A stretch of DNA of 64,000 nt from contig JBNKQR010000007.1 of the NCBI GenBank assembly GCA_050295975.1, positions 1-64,000 of the forward strand, given 5' to 3'. The notes beneath the pieces were generated by a model. It was not told the origin of the DNA. It saw only the letters and a program-made list of their open reading frames with translations, and ran no database searches. Shown piece by piece: positions 16,089-25,808 of the stretch. This DNA comes from JAPHTQ01 sp050295975 (GTDB taxonomy: Bacteria; Pseudomonadota; Gammaproteobacteria; Thiohalomonadales; Thiohalomonadaceae). The position numbers and the translations under genes were made by a program. Every line of letters begins with the position of its first letter. Within the stretch, counting starts at the first letter, position 1.

Positions 16089-18149
16089 ATGAACAAGCAG
16101 ACCTCCACCAGCGAAGAGAAGTCAGGCAGCACTGAAGAGTTGTTGGAACTTGCCGAGCTACACCTGCGCGGCGGAGACCTGGCCAAAGCCAGTGATCTTT
16201 GTCAGCAGGCTCTAACAGTGGATTCCACCAATGCCAATATCTACAACCTGCTTGGATTAATCGCCCTTCAGACAGGACAGAGTGAGCTGGCAAAGGAGTT
16301 CTTCCTTACCGCCGTCACATTCGATCCGGATCGGGCGCTGTACCAGCGCAACCTGGGGGCAGCCAGCTATGCCCTGGGGGAAGACAAAAATGCTGAAAAA
16401 CAATTCCGTAAGGCACTGGAACTGGATCCCGAGGATCACGAAGCGCTCTTTAACCTGGCCCTGATCCTGAAGTTCAGCAGACGTTTGACTGAGGCGCTCC
16501 CCCTGCTGGAGAAATCAGTACTGGCACGAAAGGGCGACCCTCAACCCCTGGCACAACTGGCTGACCTTCACCTGACACTGCAGCACTTTAGCGACGCGGA
16601 AAAGATCGCCCGTGCGGCAGAGACCATCGCTCCCAACAATCCGCTTAGCCTGAATGCCCTGATGATCGCTACTCGGTATCTGGGTAACCCACTCGAATCG
16701 GCATTCTGGGGCCACAAACTGGTTGAGGTGGAACCGCTCAAGGCCACCAATCATGCCAACCTGGCCAAGGCCTATGTTGATTATGGTAAAACCCAACTAG
16801 CTATCGAACACGCTCGCCGGGCTCTGCAACTAGATCCCAATGATGCGGAAAGTCACTGCACACTGTCTGCTGCCATCGGCGTAGAAGGGATGTGGAAAGA
16901 GGCGTTGGAACATACCGACCAAGCGATTGCGCTAAACCCGGATGAGACCCGCTATCTGGTGCAAAAAGCGGGACTCTTACAGCGTATGGGCAGAAATGAA
17001 GAGGCATTCGAACTGGTACAACCGATGATCAGTGGCAAACAGCGCATCAACACCGACGCCCTGCAAATTTACATTACTTTGGCAAAGCGTTTCGACCATA
17101 CAAAAGAAGCAGACAAGCTCATCAATGACGTCATCAACAGGGACACACTACCCGACGCAGTACGTATGAGTCTGTCATTTATTGCAGGTGCCTTCTATGA
17201 CAGCATCGGCGAATATGACAAGGCATTCACCTTGTTCGACACAGCGAATCATCTGAAACCTCTCAAATATGACTGCAGCAAGGTGGAAGAGTTATTTGAT
17301 CGTTATATCAACACCTTCGATGCTGAATCGCTGAAGAAAATACCCTCGGCGAGTCATGGTAGCGACAAACCAATTTTCATCATCGGCATGCCCCGCTCCG
17401 GCACCAGTCTGGTTGAGAAGATCATTGCCAGCCATCCACAGGTCTTTGGGGCTGGGGAGCTGACCGAGATCCGTAACCTCTGCGAATCACTACCACAACG
17501 TCTGGAAACGGAAACACCATTCCCTGAGTGCGCCACCACACTTTCACAGGCACAGATGGATACCTTGGCAGCTGCCTATCTGGAATTCATTGATGGATTG
17601 AATGATACCGGGTTAGCTCACGTCACTGACAAGATGCCACAGAACTTCGTTTTTCTCGGCATGATCAGCAAACTATTTCCTGAAGCAAAAATTATTCACT
17701 GCATGCGCAATCCGATCGATACCAGCCTCTCCTGTTACTTCCAGAACTTCGGCGCGGCGGGACTCGAATTCTCCTATGACCTGAAAAATATGGTGCACTA
17801 CTACCATCAGTACCTGCGCATCATGGAGCATTGGGAAAAGGTATTACCTGGCAGGCTCTACCACCTCAGCTATGAACAACTCACCGCCAACAGCACCGAG
17901 GAGATCCCGAAGCTGATCGAATTCTGCGGACTGGAGTGGGATGAGGCATGTCTCTCTCCGCACAAATCGAAACTGGTGACCAAGACCGCCAGCTTCGATC
18001 AGGTACGTAAACCGATCTACCAGAGTTCACGTGAACGCTGGCGTCATTACGAAAAACATATCAAGCCATTGCTCGATGCGTTTAAGAGAAATAAAAGCGA
18101 TACCGCGAAGGTCGCGGAGAATCCAGAGACTCATTCACGGCCTTCATGA
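16089..18149 (+). CDS. TPR-repeat sulfotransferase
   Basis: The protein has 686 residues from the ATG at 16089, where GGGAAGG lies six bases upstream; an in-frame ATG at 16074 is possible. Residues ~15-345 are tandem tetratricopeptide repeats (for example AKASDLCQQALTVDSTNANIYNLLG). From ~428 there is a PAPS-dependent sulfotransferase domain, with the 5'-phosphosulfate loop GMPRSGTSLVEK at ~433 and the 3'-phosphate motif CMRNPIDTSLSC at ~538. The family transfers sulfate from PAPS to proteins or sugars, with the TPR part probably binding the acceptor. The gene lies alone on the plus strand between fliC and flgL and has a sigma-54 promoter. A role in modifying flagellin or a surface glycan is inferred, not shown. 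Confidence 0.88.
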   Translation: MNKQTSTSEEKSGSTEELLELAELHLRGGDLAKASDLCQQALTVDSTNANIYNLLGLIALQTGQSELAKEFFLTAVTFDPDRALYQRNLGAASYALGEDKNAEKQFRKALELDPEDHEALFNLALILKFSRRLTEALPLLEKSVLARKGDPQPLAQLADLHLTLQHFSDAEKIARAAETIAPNNPLSLNALMIATRYLGNPLESAFWGHKLVEVEPLKATNHANLAKAYVDYGKTQLAIEHARRALQLDPNDAESHCTLSAAIGVEGMWKEALEHTDQAIALNPDETRYLVQKAGLLQRMGRNEEAFELVQPMISGKQRINTDALQIYITLAKRFDHTKEADKLINDVINRDTLPDAVRMSLSFIAGAFYDSIGEYDKAFTLFDTANHLKPLKYDCSKVEELFDRYINTFDAESLKKIPSASHGSDKPIFIIGMPRSGTSLVEKIIASHPQVFGAGELTEIRNLCESLPQRLETETPFPECATTLSQAQMDTLAAAYLEFIDGLNDTGLAHVTDKMPQNFVFLGMISKLFPEAKIIHCMRNPIDTSLSCYFQNFGAAGLEFSYDLKNMVHYYHQYLRIMEHWEKVLPGRLYHLSYEQLTANSTEEIPKLIEFCGLEWDEACLSPHKSKLVTKTASFDQVRKPIYQSSRERWRHYEKHIKPLLDAFKRNKSDTAKVAENPETHSRPS

Positions 18150-18168
18150 TCTTTGTGGTAACTCTGCT

Positions 18169-19383
18169 CTAGATGTAATTAAACAGGGAAAGATTCTGCA
18201 CTCGAGTAAAGGCCTTTTGTGATGCTTCCAGACCAACCAGTTGCAGGTTGAGACGACTAATCGCCGAAGCGTAGTCAAGATCATTGAGAGTAGAAATGCT
18301 TTCATCCACCTGAAGCAGGAAATTCTCACTGATATTGTTTTGATCGTCTATGGCATTCAGACGTGCACCAATATCGGCCCGAACATTCAATACTTTTGCC
18401 AGTGTTTGATCCAGATCGGTCAGTGAACGGTTGACCGAATTACCCAGCTTCGCCTGAGTATTGTCGTTCGATACTGGTGTTTCAAAGGCGGTTATCAGAT
18501 TATTGATGGTGCTAAAGATATCCTGCTCATTACTTGGGGTAATGATAAAGGTATCGGCATCATTAGGTGCGCCTTTGACCGACACCTGAATTCCGTCGAA
18601 AGTGATTGCGCTACCGTCAGTATAGGCCACTGGCCCCAACACAGTCGCTCCACTGACATTATCCACAATGGTATATTCATCGGCGGTGGTATCGCCATTA
18701 TTGTCGGCGAAATTAATCGTGTAGTCATGTGCAGTGTAGAGTGACTTGTCGACCACAGAGCCCGCATCAATCACCCCAGTTCCGGTGTGCACTCCCTCGC
18801 TGGTGCGATACACACCATTACCATTGAGTACGTTCATAAAGACCTGATTGCCAGGATCGCCATCGGCAATACGACGGCTGGTACCGATCTGCAAAAATCG
18901 TTGACCACTGTCTCCACTATATTGAAACCCGGTAGTCGTCTTACTGAACGGCATCGTCAGACCTTGATTCCCGGCAAACAGATATTGCCCATTATTGTCG
19001 GTGGCGTTGGCCAGCCCCATCACTTCATCAAGGATCTGGCGTAGCTCTTTTGCCAGGGATTCACGATCACTGCTACTAATATGGCTGTTGTTACCATAGA
19101 CCGCCAGCTCACGTACCCGTTGCAGTTGTGTGGTAACCCCATCCAACGTGCCCTCTTCGATACTTAGTCTGGCCGTCGCCGCATCGGCATTGAGCCGATA
19201 ACGTTCGGTCTGACTCTTTGATTGCTGCAAGCTGAGAATAGCGGCACTGGCAACAGGATCATCGGAAGGATTGATGATACGCTTTCCTGTCGCCACCTGC
19301 ATTTGCGTGTGGCTAAGTTTGGCTTGCTGATCAAGGATTGAATTGATCGCGCCCATTTGCATCTGGTTGGTGGAAATACGCAT
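18169..19383 (-). CDS. flgL: Flagellar hook-filament junction protein FlgL
   Basis: HAP3, the junction protein next to the filament. It has 404 residues from the ATG at 19383; an upstream in-frame start at 19404 would sit inside flgK. The flagellin-like N-terminus MRISTNQMQMGAINSILDQQ and the C-terminal NLQLVGLEASQKAFTRVQNL are diagnostic. The middle (~190-300) is a variable domain rich in Asp/Thr. It is the last gene of the flgB-flgL operon, 4 nt after flgK, and converges with the sulfotransferase gene across a 19-nt gap without a clear terminator. Confidence 0.95.
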   Translation of the reverse strand: MRISTNQMQMGAINSILDQQAKLSHTQMQVATGKRIINPSDDPVASAAILSLQQSKSQTERYRLNADAATARLSIEEGTLDGVTTQLQRVRELAVYGNNSHISSSDRESLAKELRQILDEVMGLANATDNNGQYLFAGNQGLTMPFSKTTTGFQYSGDSGQRFLQIGTSRRIADGDPGNQVFMNVLNGNGVYRTSEGVHTGTGVIDAGSVVDKSLYTAHDYTINFADNNGDTTADEYTIVDNVSGATVLGPVAYTDGSAITFDGIQVSVKGAPNDADTFIITPSNEQDIFSTINNLITAFETPVSNDNTQAKLGNSVNRSLTDLDQTLAKVLNVRADIGARLNAIDDQNNISENFLLQVDESISTLNDLDYASAISRLNLQLVGLEASQKAFTRVQNLSLFNYI

Positions 19384-19387
19384 CGTC

Positions 19388-21394
19388 TTACCCCAACGCA
19401 TCAAGTAATGAATTGAATAATGACCGTGCCGTAGAAACTACCTGCGCCGTCGCCTGATAAGCCTGTTGATAACGCATCAGATCCGCCGCCTCTTGATCCA
19501 GATTGACTCCAGAGACCGATTCACGTCTTGCTGTGGCCTGTTCCAGCATGCTTTTTTGTGCGGTACCGGCTACATCGGCCTGATGGGTACGGGTACCGAT
19601 CATGGAAACCAGTTGTCCATATGCGCCTTGAAAATCCACCGTTGCCCCGGCACCGTTATCAATCATCGTCAGTTTGCTTTGCAATCCGGCTAGTTCCAAC
19701 GCATTGCGATTGTCACTCGCTGCGCCGACATTCCGCTCCAGGGTAAAGGTGTCATTACTCAGTGGTGTACGGCTGATAGTAAATTGCATGCCACTGTAAC
19801 CGATAGTGGTATCCACACCGGGAACATAAGCTGTCGGTCCAGAGACCAGGGCGCCGCCGGAATTGTAGATCGCGTATTGATCGACATTGGGCTCATTGCC
19901 CGGAACGCTAGCGGAAAAGACCACGGTAAATGAGCCTACGGTATTAAATACCGCATCGGTCACGTAGTTGGGATCGACCGGATTGGTAATGCGTTCACCC
20001 TGCGTGATAAGCGCATCACCGCGATTAGAGGCATTATCGAAGGCACGGACCGCGCCAGCAGCGGCGATATCCGTAACATCGTTCACCAAAACGCCAATCC
20101 CTTTCGATGCATCACGTGTTGGCCGGATCTCGAAACTGTCTCCGATAGTCAGTGCATTATTAATGGTGATGGAGAATCCATCGGCCGTGGTATAGGTGCT
20201 ACCCATCGGTGCATTAAAACTATCGACGAGGGTATTGTCTGGCAAACTATACAGATTGTAATTATCAGCGCCGAGGTAACGCAGTTCGTAGTCCTTGGCC
20301 TTCAACAGTGACGCGTCTGTTATGGTTGAGGTCACTGCCCCCGCGGCCAAGCCCGCAGCAGAGTTGGTATCGTTGTTTAACACCGACACATTGTCAGCTG
20401 CCATAAAATCGGTGAAGAAGTTGCCACCCAATACATCATTCAGTGTCAATCCCTGGACATGCTGCTCATTAAATTTTGCGGCAAGCCCTATCGCAACCCG
20501 GCCCAACAGATTGAGTGAAGGATCGAGTATTTCATCCTTAAACTGGAACAGACCACCTAGTTTGCCTCCGCTGATCAACTTTGTGACATCGGCACCACTA
20601 GTACTCACACCAGAAGTCAGTTCAATCGTAATCTCCTGCGGGTCGAACTGATTTTTACCCACCACAAACTTATTGGCGGTTCCACCGATGACCAGCGCCT
20701 GCCCCTTTCCAACGAAGACGTTCATTGCACCATCTTCCTGGGTGGTGGTCGTCACGCTGATCCGTTCAGCCATTTGGCGCAGCATTTCGTCACGTTGATC
20801 AAGCAGGTCATTTGGTGGTTGACCAAAACTTTTACTCTCCAACACGATTTGCTTGTTGATCGTAGAGATGGAATCGGCCAGACCATTGATTTCATCGATG
20901 GTGGTGGTCACATCGGTGCTCATTGCCCGATTCAGATCGTTGACGCTCTGATACATGTAATGCATCCGCTCTGCCAGAGTTTCAGCAGAGGTCAGTAGTA
21001 CCTGTCGCGCAGGTGTCGAGCCGGGAGAATCTGCAACGCCCTGCATCGCATTAAAAAATTCCTGCAGTGTTGGCGTAATACCCGCGTCACTATCAGAGAG
21101 AAGATTATCGACCCGACTGGCAAGATCGTAGTAACTATTCAGAGAGGAACTGGTACTGGTCTGCACCCGCATTTGCTCGACGATGAACTGGTCGTAAACC
21201 CTTTCGATGGTCGATACCCGCACGCCGGCACCAACAAAACCAAAACCAAACCCTTGCGGATTGATGGTGGTGAGTTGGGTACGCTGACGACTGTAGCCCT
21301 GAGTATTGGCGTTGGAGATATTGTGGCTGATAGTGGTCATCGCACGTTGGTACGACAATAACCCTGATGTTCCGATTCCAAATATGTCAGCCAT
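19388..21394 (-). CDS. flgK: Flagellar hook-associated protein FlgK
   Basis: HAP1, the hook-proximal junction protein. It is 668 residues long. The N-terminus has the flg_bb_rod pattern GLLSYQRAMTTISHNISNANTQGYSRQ, and the C-terminus (ADLMRYQQAYQATAQVVSTARSLFNSLLD) is the conserved rod/hook D0 helix. The central ~350 residues hold extra exposed domains, making it longer than the ~550-aa enteric form. It lies 44 nt after flgJ. Confidence 0.96.
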   Translation of the reverse strand: MADIFGIGTSGLLSYQRAMTTISHNISNANTQGYSRQRTQLTTINPQGFGFGFVGAGVRVSTIERVYDQFIVEQMRVQTSTSSSLNSYYDLASRVDNLLSDSDAGITPTLQEFFNAMQGVADSPGSTPARQVLLTSAETLAERMHYMYQSVNDLNRAMSTDVTTTIDEINGLADSISTINKQIVLESKSFGQPPNDLLDQRDEMLRQMAERISVTTTTQEDGAMNVFVGKGQALVIGGTANKFVVGKNQFDPQEITIELTSGVSTSGADVTKLISGGKLGGLFQFKDEILDPSLNLLGRVAIGLAAKFNEQHVQGLTLNDVLGGNFFTDFMAADNVSVLNNDTNSAAGLAAGAVTSTITDASLLKAKDYELRYLGADNYNLYSLPDNTLVDSFNAPMGSTYTTADGFSITINNALTIGDSFEIRPTRDASKGIGVLVNDVTDIAAAGAVRAFDNASNRGDALITQGERITNPVDPNYVTDAVFNTVGSFTVVFSASVPGNEPNVDQYAIYNSGGALVSGPTAYVPGVDTTIGYSGMQFTISRTPLSNDTFTLERNVGAASDNRNALELAGLQSKLTMIDNGAGATVDFQGAYGQLVSMIGTRTHQADVAGTAQKSMLEQATARRESVSGVNLDQEAADLMRYQQAYQATAQVVSTARSLFNSLLDALG

Positions 21395-21438
21395 GTTATT
21401 TCATCCTGTCGCTATCACTATGCGAACAGCCAACCTCC

Positions 21439-22401
21439 TCAGGAAGTTAGCGTCCCCTCGGCCGGAAGGTTTAGCCCCTCGCCTGCCTGAACCAGTAAGT
21501 CACTGTTCAAAATACGTTTTATCTTTCCTGCATAGGCCGGGTCGGTGGCGTAGCCGGCCTTCTGCAACTGCTCGGCGAATTGACTACCATCGCCACCCTG
21601 TTCCAGTGCATGGCGGTAACGACCACTGTTCTGCAGGAAGGCGCTGTAGTCAGCGAAGCATGCTTCCAACGAATCGTAAGAGCGGAAGCTGGCCTGTTCG
21701 CGCACGGTGACGCCGTTGCGGTATTCCAGCGTCTGCTTGCCGACCCGTTCACCCTGCCAGCTAGAACCGGCCTTGATGTTGAACAGATTGAAGCTGCTCT
21801 TGCCGTTGGTGTGGCGGATCACCGATTTACCCCAACCGGTCTCCAGTGCAGCCTGGGCCAGGATCGCCCGCGGGTCGATGCCCAACTCCTCTCCTGCCTT
21901 TTGTGCATGTGGCAGCAGGGTATTAATGAATGACTCCGGTGAATCGAAGCGCGGTTCGGTCTGGATTGCAGTGCTGTTCGCATTCATACCGGGGAGTGCC
22001 TGAGTAAAGGTGTAGTGGCTACGCGCCGGTACGCTTTTATCCAGAACCGCCCCATCACTCTGCTGTTCTGTTTCATCGGTCTGCTGTGGCACGGTCTTCT
22101 GCAGCTGCTGCACCAGCAGTTTCGCCAGGCCCATGCCGTTGCCATTCTCACTCATACTGAGACTGAGCTGCTTGTCGTACATGTCCTGATAGAGACGGGT
22201 CTGGTCGTTATCGAACAACCCGTTCTCATCGCCACCCGCATCGCGCATACTTTTCAACATCATCTGCATAAACAGCGCCTCGAACTGGCGGGCAACTTTT
22301 TCCAGCGCCTGGGACGGATTCTTTCCCGCCTCACGTCGCAGCGCCGTCAACTCCTGCATGTCGACGTAGTTGCTACCGCTCTGGACGCTGTTATTCAGCA
22401 T
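21439..22401 (-). CDS. flgJ: Flagellar rod cap / peptidoglycan hydrolase FlgJ
   Basis: Two-domain 320-residue protein. The N-terminal rod-binding domain (about 15-100, ARQFEALFMQMMLKSMRDA) caps the growing rod. After a Gln/Ser-rich linker (~100-150) comes a glucosaminidase domain (~155-310) with the proposed catalytic Glu187 in AALETGWGKS. It bores the peptidoglycan for rod passage. The dual-domain form is the gamma/betaproteobacterial version. It starts 2 nt after the flgI stop. Confidence 0.95.
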   Translation of the reverse strand: MLNNSVQSGSNYVDMQELTALRREAGKNPSQALEKVARQFEALFMQMMLKSMRDAGGDENGLFDNDQTRLYQDMYDKQLSLSMSENGNGMGLAKLLVQQLQKTVPQQTDETEQQSDGAVLDKSVPARSHYTFTQALPGMNANSTAIQTEPRFDSPESFINTLLPHAQKAGEELGIDPRAILAQAALETGWGKSVIRHTNGKSSFNLFNIKAGSSWQGERVGKQTLEYRNGVTVREQASFRSYDSLEACFADYSAFLQNSGRYRHALEQGGDGSQFAEQLQKAGYATDPAYAGKIKRILNSDLLVQAGEGLNLPAEGTLTS

Positions 22402-22403
22402 AT

Positions 22404-23504
22404 TTAGATCACGATCAGTTCGGCGCGCAGTGCACCGGCCTGTTTCAGTGCCTCTAGGATCGCCATCAAATCACCGGGGGCTGCACCTACCTGGTTTACG
22501 GCCTTGACGATCTCATCCAGATCCACGCCGGGATTGAAGACAAACATATGGTTCTTCTCCTCCTCCACGTTCACATTGGAGCGTGGTACCACTGCGGTGG
22601 TGCCACCGGACAACGGACCGGGCTGACTGACCAGTGGGTCTTCGGTGATAGTGACGGTCATGCTGCCGTGGGTTACCGCCGCCGGCATCACCTTGACGTT
22701 CTTGCCGATGACGACGGTTCCGGTACGTGAGTTAACCACGATCTTCGCCGCCGCCTCGCCCGGAACCAGACTGAGGTTTTCCAGCATCGCCACATAGGAG
22801 ACACGCTGTGCCGGATCGAGTGGTGCATTGACCTTAATAGAAGAAGCATCCATTGGTAGTGCCGTACCGGGACCGATACTGGTATTGATCGCTTCAGCCA
22901 GACGGTAGGCGGTGGTGAAATCCGAGCGATGCAGATTGAGGGTCAGGGTATTGCCCTGGCCAAAGCCACTCTGTACCGCGACCTCTACGGTGGCACCGTT
23001 AGGGATACGACCGACACTGGGAATATTGACGGTAATGCGTGAGCCATCACTCCCGGCAGCACCAAAACCACCAACCACCAGATTACCTTGTGCCAGGGCA
23101 TACACCTTGCCATCGACACCCTTCAGAGGAGTCATTAACAGGGTGCCGCCACGCAGACTTTTAGCGTTACCGATGGAGGAGACCGTAATGTCGATCTTCT
23201 GTCCCGGTTTGGTGAAGGCGGGTAACACCGCACTGACAGAAACTGCAGCGACGTTCTTCACCTGAGGATTGATGTTGGACGGTATGGTGACACCGAGTCG
23301 ATTGAGCATACTCTTCAAACTCTGCACGGTGAACGGTGTCTGACTGGTCTGGTCACCACTACCGTCGAGACCGACCACCAGTCCGTAACCGAGTAACTGG
23401 TTGTCTCGCACCCCACCTACCGAGGCCAGGTCCTTAATCCGCTCTGCCTGTACTGCACTGGCAAAAAGTAAAAGCGCAGTGGCGATGTAAATTTTGATCT
23501 TCAT
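22404..23504 (-). CDS. flgI: Flagellar P-ring protein FlgI
   Basis: Periplasmic P-ring subunit that forms the bushing in the peptidoglycan layer. It has 366 residues from the ATG at 23504 (AGGAG seven bases upstream); the frame stays open for 64 more codons upstream through flgH, but these are not FlgI-like. The Sec signal peptide is KIKIYIATALLLFASAVQA, then the conserved ERIKDLASVGGVRDNQLLGYGLVVGLxGxGD start. The C-terminus NQVGAAPGDLMAILEALKQAGAL is typical. Confidence 0.97.
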   Translation of the reverse strand: MKIKIYIATALLLFASAVQAERIKDLASVGGVRDNQLLGYGLVVGLDGSGDQTSQTPFTVQSLKSMLNRLGVTIPSNINPQVKNVAAVSVSAVLPAFTKPGQKIDITVSSIGNAKSLRGGTLLMTPLKGVDGKVYALAQGNLVVGGFGAAGSDGSRITVNIPSVGRIPNGATVEVAVQSGFGQGNTLTLNLHRSDFTTAYRLAEAINTSIGPGTALPMDASSIKVNAPLDPAQRVSYVAMLENLSLVPGEAAAKIVVNSRTGTVVIGKNVKVMPAAVTHGSMTVTITEDPLVSQPGPLSGGTTAVVPRSNVNVEEEKNHMFVFNPGVDLDEIVKAVNQVGAAPGDLMAILEALKQAGALRAELIVI

Positions 23505-23514
23505 GACCATGCTC

Positions 23515-24198
23515 CTAGAAAGGCCACAGCGGGCCGTTGAAGAAACGGCCCAGCCAGCCCTGTCGGTTGGAATCGGCGATCGCGCCGTTACCGCTATAGA
23601 GGATCTCGGCGTTGGCGACCTTGGTCGAATCGATGGTGTTATCCGGAGCGATGTCTTCCGGACGAACGATACCGGAGAGACGTACGTACTCATCACCGGT
23701 GTTGAGGGTTAAACGTTTTTCACCGCGCACCACCAGATTGCCGTTGGGCAGAACGTTGGCGACGAACACGGTAATGCTGCCGGTCAGACTGTTGCTCTGT
23801 GCACTGGCACCATCGCCGGTGAATTCGTTTCCGTTAACAGCGCCAGCGGTAAGTATGTCGTTACCGTTATGCAGCACTGGCGCACCAAATATCGACGGCG
23901 TTCCAAGAGAAATTGTGCTGTCCTTGGCGGTGCTGGTAGATGCCTTTTTCTGTGCGTTGGTCTTTTCGGTCAGGGTGACGGTGAGCAGATCACCGACCCC
24001 GCGGGCACGAGAATCCTCAAACATGTTGCGGCTAAAGCCCGCCTGATAGATCGCACCATTGGTCGGTGCTGGCGCTTGAGCAGCAACAGGAAATGCCGGT
24101 GCAAATCCGGCGTCATGCTCCGGCACCGTACCGCAGGCAGCGAGCAGCACCATGGCAGCAATCAGCGCGAGTCTGTTGAGTATCTTTGTGCCTTTCAT
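23515..24198 (-). CDS. flgH: Flagellar L-ring lipoprotein FlgH
   Basis: Outer-membrane L-ring lipoprotein. I use the ATG at 24198 with GAGG eight bases upstream (227 aa) rather than the GTG three codons earlier. The lipoprotein signal ends in the lipobox LAAC at about Cys22. Conserved blocks are ARGVGDLLTVTLTEKTNAQKK, SGIVRPEDIAPDNTI and the C-terminal GWLGRFFNGPLWPF. Outer-membrane sorting fits the residue after Cys (Gly). It lies 27 nt after flgG. Confidence 0.96.
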   Translation of the reverse strand: MKGTKILNRLALIAAMVLLAACGTVPEHDAGFAPAFPVAAQAPAPTNGAIYQAGFSRNMFEDSRARGVGDLLTVTLTEKTNAQKKASTSTAKDSTISLGTPSIFGAPVLHNGNDILTAGAVNGNEFTGDGASAQSNSLTGSITVFVANVLPNGNLVVRGEKRLTLNTGDEYVRLSGIVRPEDIAPDNTIDSTKVANAEILYSGNGAIADSNRQGWLGRFFNGPLWPF

Positions 24199-24225
24199 AA
24201 CCTTCACCTCACTGCTTGCTCACGC

Positions 24226-25011
24226 CTAGATGTTGTTGTTGATGTACTGCAACATCTGGTCGTTGGTCGCGATCGCCTTGGAGTTGATCTCGTAGGCGCG
24301 CTGAGTCTCAATCATGTTGACCATCTCCTCCACCACATTGACGTTGGAGGTTTCGAGTGCGCCCTGCATTACTGTGCCGACGCCGTTCAGCCCGGGGTTA
24401 CTCAACTGCGGTGCGCCACTGGCGACGGTCTCCTGGAACAGGTTCTGTCCTAGCGGTTGCAGGCCGGTCGGATTAACGAAGTCGGCCAACTGAATGGTGC
24501 CGACCTGGGTCGGTGCGGTGTTACCCGGTTCCATTACCGAGACCACGCCGTCCTGTCCCACAGTGATGCTCTGTGCACCGGAAGGAATGGTGATCGCTGG
24601 CTGCAGGAGATAACCGCTGGAAGTGACCATCTGTCCCTGGGAGTCGATCTGGAATGTGCCGTCGCGGGAATAACCGAGACTGCCGTCGGGGCGCAGGATC
24701 TGGTAAAAGCCGCGCCCTTCAATGGCCACGTCGAGGGCATTTCCTGTCTGTTCGATACTGCCCTGGGTATGCAGTTTTTCTGTGGCAACGGTGTGCACAC
24801 CGGTACCGCGCATCAGGCCGGAAGGAAGTACCGTATCCTGGCTGCTCTGTGCACCAGGCTGGCGTACGCTTTGGTACATCAGGTCTTCGAACACCGCACG
24901 GTCGCGTTTAAAACCGGTGGTGCTGACGTTGGCCAGATTGTTGGACACTACGCCCATCTTGGTCTGCTGTGCTTCCAGTCCAGTTTTTGCTATCCAGAGT
25001 GCCGGGTTCAT
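24226..25011 (-). CDS. flgG: Distal rod protein FlgG
   Basis: Distal rod (drive shaft) subunit, 261 residues. It begins MNPALWIAKTGLEAQQTKM with the following rod signature NNLANVSTTGFKRDR. It also has the FlgG-specific segment RGTGVHTVATEKLHTQGS and the C-terminal NVVEEMVNMIETQRAYEINSK helix. The length is exactly typical. It sits between flgF and flgH in the operon. Confidence 0.97.
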   Translation of the reverse strand: MNPALWIAKTGLEAQQTKMGVVSNNLANVSTTGFKRDRAVFEDLMYQSVRQPGAQSSQDTVLPSGLMRGTGVHTVATEKLHTQGSIEQTGNALDVAIEGRGFYQILRPDGSLGYSRDGTFQIDSQGQMVTSSGYLLQPAITIPSGAQSITVGQDGVVSVMEPGNTAPTQVGTIQLADFVNPTGLQPLGQNLFQETVASGAPQLSNPGLNGVGTVMQGALETSNVNVVEEMVNMIETQRAYEINSKAIATNDQMLQYINNNI

Positions 25012-25039
25012 AGTCGTTCTCCTGCTATTTCAGATGACC

Positions 25040-25783
25040 TTAGGTCACCTTGAGTAGTTGATCGGTGGCGCCATCGTTCTCTTTCGCGGTGTTCATCATT
25101 TTTACCTGCATCTCGTACTGCCGCTGCAGCTCGATCATTCGCACCATTGCCTCAACCCCGCTAACGTTACTTCCCTCGAGCGAACCGGAGACCAGCACCA
25201 CGCTGGCATCGGCGGGAGCGGTGCTGCCATCATTAAGACGGATCAAACCGTCCTCACTCTTGGTCAACATTGCCGGATCAGGATTAACCAGTTTGATTCG
25301 GTCCACTTCGGCCAGGGTGCTGGCCGCCTGTCCTACTGGACGAATGGAGATGGTGCCGTCGGCTCCGATCTGCAGGGTCTCTGCGGGCGGTACGGTGATC
25401 GGTGCGCCACTACTTCCGAGTACCGGATGTCCGGCACCGGTGGTCAACATGCCGCTGGCATCGATGCGCAGATCACCAGCACGGGTATAGCCTTCGCTAC
25501 CGTCGCGGGACTGCACCGCGATCCAGCCATTGCCGAGGATCGCCGTATCGAGGTCGCGACCGGTCGCATTGACCGGCCCAGAGCGCATATCAACCCCAGG
25601 ACGCTCGGTCATGGCGTAGACCCGACTCGGCATCCCTTCGCCGTAGACCGGCATGCTGCGCAACTGCTCCAGGTCCGCCTTGAAGCCGGTGGTGGAGGCG
25701 TTGGCCAGGTTGTTGGTGTTCACCGCCTGCGCCTCCATGGTCTGCTTGGCGGTGGACATGGCCAGATAGAGCATACGATCCAT
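25040..25783 (-). CDS. flgF: Proximal rod protein FlgF
   Basis: Proximal rod subunit, 247 residues. It begins MDRMLYLAMSTAKQTMEAQ, then NTNNLANASTTGFKADL, and ends in a D0 helix with EAMVRMIELQRQYEMQVKMM. FlgF is distinguished from FlgG by its shorter length and by the RSGPVNATGRDLDTAI segment. It is co-transcribed with flgE upstream (25-nt gap) and flgG downstream (28-nt gap). Confidence 0.96.
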   Translation of the reverse strand: MDRMLYLAMSTAKQTMEAQAVNTNNLANASTTGFKADLEQLRSMPVYGEGMPSRVYAMTERPGVDMRSGPVNATGRDLDTAILGNGWIAVQSRDGSEGYTRAGDLRIDASGMLTTGAGHPVLGSSGAPITVPPAETLQIGADGTISIRPVGQAASTLAEVDRIKLVNPDPAMLTKSEDGLIRLNDGSTAPADASVVLVSGSLEGSNVSGVEAMVRMIELQRQYEMQVKMMNTAKENDGATDQLLKVT

Positions 25784-25808
25784 GACGTTTCCTCACTCGT
25801 TACCGCGG

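Noticed and set aside
23869..24453. 194-codon plus-strand frame across flgH/flgG
   Set aside because: Overlaps two well-supported flagellar genes in antisense; no promoter or RBS support.
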